Positions 44,943-51,805 of a DNA stretch of 53,659 nt are shown here, piece after piece (the first letter of the stretch is position 1; each line of letters begins with the position of its first letter). Origin of the DNA: Oligoflexales bacterium (GTDB taxonomy: Bacteria; Bdellovibrionota_B; Oligoflexia; Oligoflexales; RGVZ01); NCBI GenBank assembly GCA_947445775.1, contig CANFEB010000014.1, forward strand, positions 1 through 53,659, read 5' to 3'. Below the pieces are notes generated by a model. The model saw only the letters and a list, made by a program, of their open reading frames with translations. It made no database searches and was not told the origin of the DNA. Position numbers and translations under genes: made by a program.

Positions 44943-44974
44943 TGCGGCAACTTCCCTGACAGAGGGGGGTATGG
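44943..44974 (+). repeat. Left inverted repeat of the 5.8-kb island
   Basis: The 32-base sequence starting TGCGGCAACTTCCCTGACAG and ending GGGGTATGG is the reverse complement of 50712-50742 apart from one substitution and a small difference near the inner end. The outer end reads TGC(G/A)GCAAC in both. It lies 17 bases after the ATPase 2 stop. It contains a small CCCT/AGGG hairpin, so a dispersed palindromic (REP-like) element is an alternative to a transposon end. Confidence 0.8.
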
Positions 44975-44991
44975 GTAACGCCCGGGAGACG

Positions 44992-46194
44992 TTATTCCGT
45001 GTCCGCGCCCACCGCAGACGATTGGCTGCTAGGCCATTCCTGAAGAAAGTTACCGTGGGTCCAAACAATTTTATCTGGAACCTGAAGTTGCATGTAAGTC
45101 TTTGATAAATTTATGGCCACAGGTGACCATTTGACCTCAACCGCCCATTGATGCGGTTGGACAAAGTCAACTTCGCCGTTTGCATTTCCGTGATAGCCAA
45201 ATCGCGTAAAACGTCGCGCCAGGTGCTCATTTGCTACGAGCTCAGCAATTCGATTCTCAAAGTTTTCAGGTTCTCGTGCTCCCGAAAGACGCACCGCTAA
45301 CCAATAAAGCAATGGATCAGAAAAATAAAACTTTCGATCTTTACGGGTCCGATATGCGCCCGTGGCAATATCAACAGAATACAGCGTGCGCAATGCAAAG
45401 CAGGACTCAAGAACGCTGATGTATTCACTGATAGTATTATGGGAACCGATGCCAGTTTTTTTTGCAAGAGTATTAAAACTCACTGGGTTCTGTATGGTCG
45501 CTGCAAGCTGAATCATCAGCTCAGTGAGGTGCCGCTCGCTTTTGCCAAGCTTTACAATATCTCCTACCAACCAACGCCAATAAGTATCGATAGCTGATTT
45601 TGAAGTAATAGCTTTATGACCACCCTCCGCCACCGCCGAAGGAAATCCTCCAACCCGAAAATAAGCACGCAATTCATCGAGCCGATTGCCAGTAAACCAT
45701 CCTGCATTGCGGCGAGCGTCACAAAATTCATCAAAATCCATCGGCAACAAACAGAATTCACCGCCAGCGTCAAACCGGCCTGGCATGCGGTCAGCCCCTT
45801 GCTTAAGGTCATGAGCGTGTGATCCCGTGACGACTAAAACCTTCGTGTAACCAGAATCCACCGCATGCTTGACCGCTCTCGCCCAGTCAGTGACAAAGCT
45901 CACTTCATCAAGAAGAATGACGTCGTAACCACGGACTGATTTTAGGATTTCACCGAGAGCCTTGTAGTCATCAACTTCTTCGCAGCTTAAATAGAAGCAG
46001 CGTCTTGTTTTTGCATGATGGCTTAGAATGGACTTTAGCCACGATGTCTTACCAATTTGACGGGGGCCGCGGATGATATAAAGACCATCGGCCTCCGGAA
46101 TAAACGGAAAAGTCCGCTGAAATGGCATCGAATGCATCCTGATCAGATGACGATCTTCCTTTTCCCATCCGTTTATTTCCCAGAAAATCTGCAT
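44992..46194 (-). CDS. AAA ATPase with DUF4143-type nuclease-like domain (ATPase cassette 2)
   Basis: A 400-residue protein. Walker A is GPRQIGKTSWLK, Walker B is VILLDEVSFVTDW, and VTGSHAHDLK acts as sensor. GGFPSAV marks the end of the ATPase core. The C-terminal part shows a complete PD-(D/E)XK-like signature: GEVDFVQPHQWAVEVKW gives Asp plus Glu-Val-Lys. It is related to ATPase 1 in plan but is clearly a different protein. The gene is A+T-rich, has no obvious ribosome site, and its ATG follows closely on TATAGC, so a leaderless transcript is possible. It lies downstream of ATPase 3 on the same strand, inside the island at 44943-50742. Confidence 0.87.
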   Translation of the reverse strand: MQIFWEINGWEKEDRHLIRMHSMPFQRTFPFIPEADGLYIIRGPRQIGKTSWLKSILSHHAKTRRCFYLSCEEVDDYKALGEILKSVRGYDVILLDEVSFVTDWARAVKHAVDSGYTKVLVVTGSHAHDLKQGADRMPGRFDAGGEFCLLPMDFDEFCDARRNAGWFTGNRLDELRAYFRVGGFPSAVAEGGHKAITSKSAIDTYWRWLVGDIVKLGKSERHLTELMIQLAATIQNPVSFNTLAKKTGIGSHNTISEYISVLESCFALRTLYSVDIATGAYRTRKDRKFYFSDPLLYWLAVRLSGAREPENFENRIAELVANEHLARRFTRFGYHGNANGEVDFVQPHQWAVEVKWSPVAINLSKTYMQLQVPDKIVWTHGNFLQEWPSSQSSAVGADTE

Positions 46195-46212
46195 AGTTAT
46201 ATGCTATACCGC

Positions 46213-46269
46213 AAACTAGTCAGTGTCGAAATATAAACTGGTCATTGGTTTCAATAAAGTCGGTCAATG
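46213..46269. promoter_or_regulatory. Triple direct repeat, 22-bp period, upstream of ATPase 2
   Basis: AAACTAGTCAGTG (ends 46225), AAACTGGTCATTG (ends 46247) and AAAGTCGGTCAATG (ends 46269) share an (A/G)GTCANTG core repeated every 22 bp, about two helix turns. The nearest copy lies 19-31 bp upstream of the ATPase 2 start and overlaps AGTGTCGA (46222-46229). The phasing on one DNA face is what an iteron-like operator would show. Confidence 0.6.
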
Positions 46270-46326
46270 CGCGGCTCTTTTACGCTTGAATTTCCCACAA
46301 TCTCACACCCATAATGCCGTAATTAT

Positions 46327-46416
46327 TGCGATATTCGCATCCAATTTGCGAAATAAATATTTTTATTCATATGAATAAATGCTTCAACAAAGCACTTATT
46401 AATAGCAATCTTGCTA
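46327..46416. other. Cluster of short palindromes between ATPase 2 and ATPase 3
   Basis: TGCGA-TAT-TCGCA (46327-46339), the 18-bp perfect palindrome TTTATTCATATGAATAAA (46362-46379) and TAGCAA-TC-TTGCTA (46403-46416) follow within 90 bp of A+T-rich sequence. The 391-bp gap 46195-46585 otherwise holds only the triple repeat. The 75-codon plus-strand frame at 46411 is not a convincing gene. Confidence 0.5.
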
Positions 46417-46585
46417 AGGAGCTTGTGTCGCAGAACTTGTATTATCCCGTCCCAGGGTACCGACACCGCCTCAATCCCAGGTGACGTCACCACCTCTTTT
46501 TCGTTTGCGCCTTATAACACAGGGATTGCTCCTTGCTTCGGGGTCCAGTCATTGCAGAGAGTTGCCTTTCTCGCCATTACACGGG

Positions 46586-48019
46586 TTAGATTAAATCTTT
46601 TAATTCGATTATGTCGTCAAAAAATCCAGCATTTTTAACGGCGATATCAGTCCCAGCAGCAGAGATTAAAACTCGTTGAACACTGTGCCGTGGTGGGACT
46701 ACAAAGGATTCCATTTTTTGCTCAAATTCTTTTATAACTTTTTTTGATACCGGTGCCTTTGTGTATTTTATTTCACAAATAGTTAGCACCTTATCAGCCC
46801 TGGAAAATATGAGGTCAATTTGAAAATTTACAGGCGTTTTTTTGGAAAAGTAAGGCCCGACATCGTATTGAACGTTTGAAAATCCCATATATTTTGCAAG
46901 TAACGCATGGTTGTGCCGACACCAACGCTCAAAACTATACCCAAGCCATTGCTGATAGTCGGTGAGATTTAATGCTTTAGTTGAATTTTCAGCATAGGCA
47001 TTTTGAGCGATTCGTTTTTTAGCGGGAGCAATAAACCTAAAATAGAACTGTAGGTACTGATCCGATATTTCATAGCGAACAAGTTTACTTCCTTCCTTTT
47101 TGTCGAAGGGCACATAGGATCTAATAAAACCAGACATCTCAAGGTCAAACAGCAAGTGACTTAGCGTGCCCCCGGAATCTAGGGAGAGCCTCTCCGCGAG
47201 AATTGGGCGAGTTGAGAATCTCTGCTTAGCTAGGATTTCAATGATCTTGCGGTAGTTATCATTATTTGCAAGGCTGCTCACAAAAACTCGTTCGCATTCA
47301 TTTAAAAAATAGCCCTGCCTTCTAAATGACTGATTACACAGTTCTAAGTAACTTGATTTAGATGCTCGCAAATACGACAAATATTCCGGAATGCCACCCA
47401 CACTTAGATAGCTATCCATCACAGAGTCCAGCGAGTAGGAATCGCCAAAATATTCAACTGCTTCACGCAGTGTAAAGGGTTCAACATGAATTTCATGCTG
47501 CGAGCGACCGTAAAGTGCTTTAGATTTAACGACGTTATTGATCATAAAAGAGGGGGATGAGCCACAGAGAACTACTACCAGATTTGAATTTTTGCTTAAA
47601 CGATTGTCCCAAACGAGTTTGAAATCACTTACTAGTTCGTCGTTATAAGATGCTAGCCACTGCAACTCTTCCAGATATAACGTATGCACTCCATCTTCCA
47701 GAAATCGAGCAATATATTCGAAGAATTCTAGCCATCTTGTAAACTTCAGCTTTGCAATTGTGGGGTCATTAACATATTGCGCGACCAATAGTAGGGCTGT
47801 TTCAAGTTGCTTAGCTTTAGGCCCGCTCTCTACCCCCTCAATTTTTAAAATCCTTCGCTCTCTATAAGCATGCTCAATTAAGGTTGTTTTTCCGACCCTG
47901 CGTCGTCCATAAACAATCACAATGGCTGCGCGCTTTGATAATCCAATTCGGGATAATTGGCTTAATTCCGCGGCTCTCCCGACGATGCCAAAACTACCCG
48001 TTTTTACAGGATTTTTCAT
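46586..48019 (-). CDS. Archaeal-type ATPase with DUF234-like nuclease domain (ATPase cassette 3)
   Basis: The 477-residue protein resembles the ATPase_2/DUF234 family. FGIVGRAAELSQL precedes Walker A GRRRVGKTTLIEHAY. The Walker B position reads HTLYLEELQWLASY, with Leu-Glu-Glu where Asp-Glu is usual. VLCGSSPSFM is the sensor, and GGIPEYLSYL ends the core. A winged-helix-like stretch (FSTRPILAERLSLDSGGTLSHLLFDLEMSGFI) precedes the C-terminal PD-(D/E)XK-like motif QIDLIFSRADKVLTICEIKY (Asp, then Glu-Ile-Lys). The gene is strongly A+T-rich and lies in the island with ATPase 2. The start at 48019 is followed upstream by an operator-like repeat only eight bases away. Confidence 0.87.
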   Translation of the reverse strand: MKNPVKTGSFGIVGRAAELSQLSRIGLSKRAAIVIVYGRRRVGKTTLIEHAYRERRILKIEGVESGPKAKQLETALLLVAQYVNDPTIAKLKFTRWLEFFEYIARFLEDGVHTLYLEELQWLASYNDELVSDFKLVWDNRLSKNSNLVVVLCGSSPSFMINNVVKSKALYGRSQHEIHVEPFTLREAVEYFGDSYSLDSVMDSYLSVGGIPEYLSYLRASKSSYLELCNQSFRRQGYFLNECERVFVSSLANNDNYRKIIEILAKQRFSTRPILAERLSLDSGGTLSHLLFDLEMSGFIRSYVPFDKKEGSKLVRYEISDQYLQFYFRFIAPAKKRIAQNAYAENSTKALNLTDYQQWLGYSFERWCRHNHALLAKYMGFSNVQYDVGPYFSKKTPVNFQIDLIFSRADKVLTICEIKYTKAPVSKKVIKEFEQKMESFVVPPRHSVQRVLISAAGTDIAVKNAGFFDDIIELKDLI

Positions 48020-48026
48020 ATTTTTC

Positions 48027-48114
48027 AGCCGATCAATTATATTTTTGCCGCTGATCGGCTAAATTGATACTAAAGATTCCAGCCGATCAGCATGAAAAAT
48101 ACCATTGATCGGCT
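48027..48114. promoter_or_regulatory. Doubled AGCCGATCA-N16-TGATCGGCT inverted repeats upstream of ATPase 3
   Basis: AGCCGATCA occurs at 48027-48035 and 48081-48089. Its complement TGATCGGCT occurs at 48052-48060 and 48106-48114. Both pairs have exactly 16 bases between arms, and the pairs are 54 bp apart. The outer pair arms extend to CCAGCCGATCA/TGATCGGCTGG. The first arm lies eight bases from the ATPase 3 start, so a bound protein would block both transcription and translation initiation. The spacers differ in sequence, so it is the arms that are conserved. Confidence 0.7.
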
Positions 48115-48363
48115 GGCATGGCAAATGTACAAATCAGTAAACTTTCGCAACAAGATATATCCCATAACAGGCTTCTAAGTGTGTCTTCAAGTATGACGAA
48201 AGAAGCGATGGATTGCTGTGAAAGTGTGAATAGATATCTGATTTTTGCAAATTGATGTCTAACGCCGGTTTTAAATTTGATCATAACGGGATTTGGAACT
48301 TGTGCAAAGAAGTCCGGGATTGTAGGAAATTCAAGGACACTTCACGATCTATCCCGCAGCGAA

Positions 48364-49809
48364 ATGGATGTGACCTATAAGGCTGATGCCGCAAAAAGGC
48401 TGGCTTTTTTGGCCTTGCCGGCAACGGTTTTCAGCACGATCACGATTTGCAGAGGTCAAAAGCTGGTGTTTCGAAAAATCTTCCAAATCCATGACGAGAA
48501 GCTTGCCTTTGCGGCCTTGCTAGCCGTTTCAATGGCCCTGCATTTCATCAACTTAACCCATCCGGCCCAAGTGGTTTTTGACGAATTCCATTTTGGCAAA
48601 TTTGTGAACGCCTATTGCTGCTCCCACGAAACCATTTTTGACATTCATCCGCCCCACCCAAAACTGATCATGGCCTGGCTGGCAAATCTTTGGGGCTATG
48701 ATGGGCGCCTTGGTTTTATGGCGATTGGCGATTCCTTGGTCGGCGCCCCGATTTTTGCACTTCGACTTTGGCCCGCCACGGTGGGCACCTTGATTCCGCT
48801 GGTCGGCTTCTGGCTGCTGCGCCTGTGGCGGGTGCCCTTGGCCTGGGCATTCACGGGGGGGATGGCCCTGGCCCTTGAAAACGGAATTCTCGTTCAAACC
48901 CGCATCATGGCCCTCGACGGCCAGCTGCTCCTTGGTAGCCTGCTCAGTGTCTTGATGTGCGAGAAAATGCTGCGGGCGCGGACTGCCCCGGGGCAAATCG
49001 CATTCGGCCTGTTCACGGGGCTCAGTCTGGCGTTGACCGTCAGCGCAAAATTCACGGGGCTGGCCGTTATCGCCATTTTGGGCTTTCAACTTATCCAGCA
49101 ATTTATGCGTTCAGGAATGAAACTGGATTGGACTAAGGCAGCCATTGCCACCACCGCCACGACTGCCCTTGCTGCTGTGGGTGGGTTTATGGCGCTCTAT
49201 TTGGCGGGATGGAAGCTGCACTTTATGTGGCTAACAAAACCGGGGCTGGGGACGCCGTTTTATTCACTAACTGGAAACTTCCTTCAAGATGTTTTTGCCC
49301 TGCACAAAATCATGTTGAGTGCGAACAACGGCATCACGACCTCTCACCCCTGGACCAGCCCCTGGTGGCAATGGCCGATGATGCAAAAGCCCATTTACTA
49401 TTGGGTCGATCAGGGGGCCATGATCTATTTTGCTGGAAATCCAGTTGTCTGGTGGGGATCTCTTGGGATGACCCTGATTTTATTGGTCTGGATGGGCCTG
49501 TCTCGATCCGGGGCTTGGCGAGGCCCCCATGCCAATCTTTTAATCGTCGGATGGGCGGCATCTTTTATTCCCTACGCCTTTGTTTCGCGCGGGCTTTTTC
49601 TCTATCACTACCTACCGCCGCTGATGTGGCTGATCCTATTGACGACGATTTTATTGTCGCGACAGCCGACTTTGACTTCGAAATCAATCCTCATCAAGCC
49701 GTGGCACGTATTGTCCTTAATCATCTGCGGCTTTGTCGTCACCATGCCGGTGACCTTTGGCTTTGTCGGATGGAAGGAAATTCCTGTGCAGCTGTTACGA
49801 CTACGCTGA
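48364..49809 (+). CDS. PMT-family (dolichyl-phosphate-mannose-protein mannosyltransferase-like) glycosyltransferase
   Basis: About 481 residues with roughly nine to ten hydrophobic segments. The PMT/GT39 signature is clear: VVFDEFHFGKFVNAY (catalytic Asp-Glu) and FDIHPPHPKLIMAWLANLWG, then ALALENGILVQTRIMALDGQLL and a late SRGLFLYHYLPPLMWLIL. Such enzymes move a sugar from a lipid carrier to protein or lipid on the outer face of the inner membrane. The start is uncertain: ATG at 48364 is used, but the frame extends to 48277 through unlikely sequence. Fragments of its 5' end lie at 44661-44740 and of its 3' end at 50745-50806. Composition is like the host genome, unlike the ATPase genes beside it. 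Confidence 0.85.
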   Translation: MDVTYKADAAKRLAFLALPATVFSTITICRGQKLVFRKIFQIHDEKLAFAALLAVSMALHFINLTHPAQVVFDEFHFGKFVNAYCCSHETIFDIHPPHPKLIMAWLANLWGYDGRLGFMAIGDSLVGAPIFALRLWPATVGTLIPLVGFWLLRLWRVPLAWAFTGGMALALENGILVQTRIMALDGQLLLGSLLSVLMCEKMLRARTAPGQIAFGLFTGLSLALTVSAKFTGLAVIAILGFQLIQQFMRSGMKLDWTKAAIATTATTALAAVGGFMALYLAGWKLHFMWLTKPGLGTPFYSLTGNFLQDVFALHKIMLSANNGITTSHPWTSPWWQWPMMQKPIYYWVDQGAMIYFAGNPVVWWGSLGMTLILLVWMGLSRSGAWRGPHANLLIVGWAASFIPYAFVSRGLFLYHYLPPLMWLILLTTILLSRQPTLTSKSILIKPWHVLSLIICGFVVTMPVTFGFVGWKEIPVQLLRLR

Positions 49810-49848
49810 TTCACTTCACGCCACCTCACTGGGCAGCGGTTTGCGCCG
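49777..49848. repeat. Glycosyltransferase 3' junction, left copy
   Basis: This segment covers the last codons of the PMT gene, its stop (49807-49809) and a short tail ending GGCAGCGGTTTGCGCCG. It matches 50745-50806 over almost its whole length, with scattered substitutions and a gap of about ten bases. The tail corresponds to the last codons of the matrixin gene on the other strand, so the copied unit is the whole convergent-gene junction. Confidence 0.85.
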
Positions 49849-50125
49849 TTTCTACTCCGCTGCCTGACGGCTAACTTCCACCTCGCCCCAAGGGCCTAGG
49901 GAAACATCCGATGTCCTTTGCCGCCGTGCAGGCGCCTGTGCGACAACCCCCTTAAGCCGCGCGCCCTTGGGAAAAAAAGGTGACGAAAATTGAGTCGGCG
50001 TTTTTTGCTGAATACCTAGCTCAGCAAACCCGCACACAGTTCGAAAATATATCTCCGGAATATGGCTTAAATGTCTATTAAGTATTAAATTTATGTGCCG
50101 ATGGATGTATTAAGAAGGTGATTCT
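49849..50125. other. Non-coding stretch between the junction copy and brnT
   Basis: No gene is supported here. The first half is G+C-rich (49849-49990), and the second is A+T-rich and leads to the brnT ribosome site. The 61-codon minus-strand frame at 49852 has no recognisable family. A brnTA promoter should lie in the A+T-rich part (about 50040-50115), but no clear -35/-10 pair stands out. Confidence 0.4.
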
Positions 50126-50419
50126 GTGGCCGACAAAAAGCGTAAATTTGAATACGACCTGAGAAAACGGGGCATCACCATTGAGAAACACAAGATTGAC
50201 TTCGAGAGTGCCAAACGTGTTTGGGATGACCCGGATGCCATTGCGGTGCCAGCGAACAACATCAATGAAGTGAGGTTTGGAATTCACGGAGTTGTCGATG
50301 GAACGCCTTGGACGGTAATTTTTACGCTGCGAGGCGAAATAATTAGGATCATTACTTGCCGCCGTGGGTGGCCAAAAGAAAGGAAGGCATATGAAGAAAT
50401 CAAGGACCGAACAAAATAA
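50126..50419 (+). CDS. brnT: BrnT-like toxin of a type II toxin-antitoxin system
   Basis: A 97-residue basic protein. KFEYDLRKRGITIEKHKIDFESAKRVWDDP matches the BrnT opening (FEWD-x-KA-x-N-x-KHG-FEEA-x-VF). It is followed by EVRFGIHGVVDGTPWTVIFTLRGEIIRIITCRRGWPKERKAYEE, which keeps the conserved Arg and the final ERxxYE region of this RelE-fold ribonuclease family. The GTG start has AAGGTG seven bases upstream. It overlaps the antitoxin gene by 29 bases, the toxin-first order typical of brnTA. In known cases BrnA represses the operon and neutralises BrnT. Confidence 0.85.
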   Translation: MADKKRKFEYDLRKRGITIEKHKIDFESAKRVWDDPDAIAVPANNINEVRFGIHGVVDGTPWTVIFTLRGEIIRIITCRRGWPKERKAYEEIKDRTK

Positions 50420-50672
50420 GGTTGAACAAATTTCAGGCGAAGAGTTTGACCGCCGCTTTGAAGCGGGCGAGGACATGAACGATTACCTCAATTGGGACAA
50501 CGCCGAAAAGCTTGTTCAGGTTAGCTTTCCGGTGTGGATGCTTAGGGAGATCGACAAACAAGCCAACAAGCTTGGTATCGCTCGCCAGGCCATGATCAAG
50601 GTCTGGCTCAACGAAAAGCTAGAACAGATCAAAGGAAAGGAGGCTACCGAGGCAGAACGCAAGGCCGTCTGA
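50391..50672 (+). CDS. brnA: BrnA-like CopG/ribbon-helix-helix antitoxin
   Basis: A 93-residue protein. The N-terminal FDRRFEAGEDMNDYLNWDNA is the usual toxin-binding leader of BrnA. VQVSFPVWMLREIDKQANKLGIARQAMIKVWLNEKLEQ is the ribbon-helix-helix DNA-binding domain, with the strand VQVSFP and two helices. The ATG at 50391 is chosen because AGGAAGG lies a few bases upstream and the longer frame from 50364 would only read through the toxin gene. It should bind its own promoter. The pair lies between two copies of the glycosyltransferase/matrixin junction, which suggests it arrived as a cassette. Confidence 0.85.
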   Translation: MKKSRTEQNKVEQISGEEFDRRFEAGEDMNDYLNWDNAEKLVQVSFPVWMLREIDKQANKLGIARQAMIKVWLNEKLEQIKGKEATEAERKAV

Positions 50673-50711
50673 TTTAGTGGCGGCGCAAAAAAAATGGGCA
50701 AGTCCAGCTCT

Positions 50712-50742
50712 CCATTCCCCCTCTGTCAGGGAAGTTGCTGCA
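50712..50742 (-). repeat. Right inverted repeat of the 5.8-kb island
   Basis: The reverse complement of this 31-base segment starts TGCAGCAACTTCCCTGACAG and ends GGGGAATGG, pairing with 44943-44974. Its outer end is directly followed by the right copy of the glycosyltransferase 3' junction (from 50745), so the island boundary and the start of host-like sequence coincide here. Confidence 0.8.
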
Positions 50743-50744
50743 CA

Positions 50745-50806
50745 GAAATTCCTGCACTGCTGTTAAGACTACGCTGAGTGACTTCACTGGGCGGCGGTTT
50801 GTGCCG
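50745..50806. repeat. Glycosyltransferase/matrixin junction, right copy
   Basis: GAAATTCCTG, then ACTACGCTGA and GGCGGTTTGTGCCG match 49777-49848 in order. The last part is the living 3' end of the matrixin gene on the other strand (its stop is at 50784-50786). The first part is a leftover glycosyltransferase tail with no gene in front of it. Confidence 0.85.
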
Positions 50807-51623
50807 GATTTGATTTTGTGAACTCCAAAATCGCATCCAATGTGTCGTCAACATTGCATGCAGCACCGGTGCACCCATAAATTCTTTGAATTCGCGCAAT
50901 GTCTCCTGCGGAGATATGACGATTCGTCAGACCCTCTCCGATATAGACATAGGGATTCATGATCGACACCGCGTCGTCGTCGCTGCTGATGTGGGACAGT
51001 CCTAGCAAGTGGCCTAATTCATGAAGCGCTAGGGTCTGCATGTCCACCGGATCCTTATATTGCCCGGTGGCCTCCACATAGCTTCCTTTGAGGGTCAAGG
51101 AATTTCCCAGGACATAATCTTGGACATTAAAACGAATGTCGGCCGTGCTGATGGCGGCCGAATCTTGCGCGGTGTTGTTCCAAATTGTTGTCGCCAGAAC
51201 CGCGTCGGGCTTTCCCGTTTTTTTCCAGTTGGCATCCAGATAGTGCCCGTTCACGGCGTCTTTCAACGACGAATAGAGGTCAGAAAAGCTGTCGCCATCG
51301 ACGTTTTCGTGAACTCCCACGGCCTTAAACAGTGTTTTTCCAGTTGCGAGTTCCCAGGTTTTCATGGCCGCCGCAAGCCCCGCTTTTTGCTGGGGATCCA
51401 TGTGCTGGCCGACCTTAAATTCGATCGGAAGATTAATCCAACCGCGCGACGAATGCAGACCAAAAGTCGGTGAATTGGGGTCTTTTGACTCGGCAGAAAC
51501 GCGGCTTTTGTCATGGTCGTCTTCCATGGAAACTTTGTACATCTGGGCACCACAGGCGATGAAATTGCCGAAGATGAAGGCCACGCAGCCCACCGCAAAT
51601 CCGTATCTCACGCCAACATTCAT
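50784..51623 (-). CDS. Matrixin-like (M10/M12-type) zinc metalloprotease, lipoprotein
   Basis: A 279-residue protein. The N-terminus has a hydrophobic core and FIAC lipobox (about Cys24), so it is likely a lipoprotein. The catalytic zinc motif is ALHELGHLLGLSH (HExxHxxGxxH), followed by the Met-turn in SIMNPYVY, as in metzincins. The domain starts around WINLPIEFKVGQHMDPQQKAGL, typical of matrixin folds without a propeptide cysteine switch. GGGGGA lies three bases before the ATG. Its 3' end is contained in the duplicated junction at 50745-50806. It would act in the periplasm or on the surface, on unknown proteins. Confidence 0.88.
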   Translation of the reverse strand: MNVGVRYGFAVGCVAFIFGNFIACGAQMYKVSMEDDHDKSRVSAESKDPNSPTFGLHSSRGWINLPIEFKVGQHMDPQQKAGLAAAMKTWELATGKTLFKAVGVHENVDGDSFSDLYSSLKDAVNGHYLDANWKKTGKPDAVLATTIWNNTAQDSAAISTADIRFNVQDYVLGNSLTLKGSYVEATGQYKDPVDMQTLALHELGHLLGLSHISSDDDAVSIMNPYVYIGEGLTNRHISAGDIARIQRIYGCTGAACNVDDTLDAILEFTKSNPAQTAAQ

Positions 51624-51761
51624 GTGTCCCCCAAAGCCATCCTAGGAACGCCAATTTCTGATATAGGTCTTATCGTCCGCCAGCGCAAAAACTTGATCTA
51701 AAACACAAATTTTGAAGTTTTAACCAATGATTTCAGGCCTCTCCTGATTGGCCTCCATGGA

Positions 51762-51784
51762 ACGCTTAACGTTGACGCTTAACG
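51762..51784. repeat. Direct repeat ACGCTTAACG, 13-bp period
   Basis: ACGCTTAACG occurs at 51762-51771 and again at 51775-51784, in the 182-bp gap upstream of the matrixin start and after the end of the InlB-repeat protein. It could be an operator, but only two copies are seen and the rest of the gap shows nothing clear. Confidence 0.35.
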
Positions 51785-51805
51785 CATAACCGCGCTCCAC
51801 AGACG

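Noticed and set aside
46411-46638. 75-codon frame on the plus strand between two ATPase genes
   Set aside because: It has no family match and overlaps the ATPase 3 3' end. I keep the region as non-coding.
33846-48019. ATPase genes as antitoxins or as classic transposition ATPases (TnsC/IstB type)
   Set aside because: No toxin or DDE transposase is paired with them, and the domain layout is AAA plus PD-(D/E)XK-like, not IstB.
48553-49101. 182-codon open frame on the minus strand
   Set aside because: It is antisense to the PMT catalytic region. The composition (Gln/Gly/Pro-rich) is typical of shadow frames.
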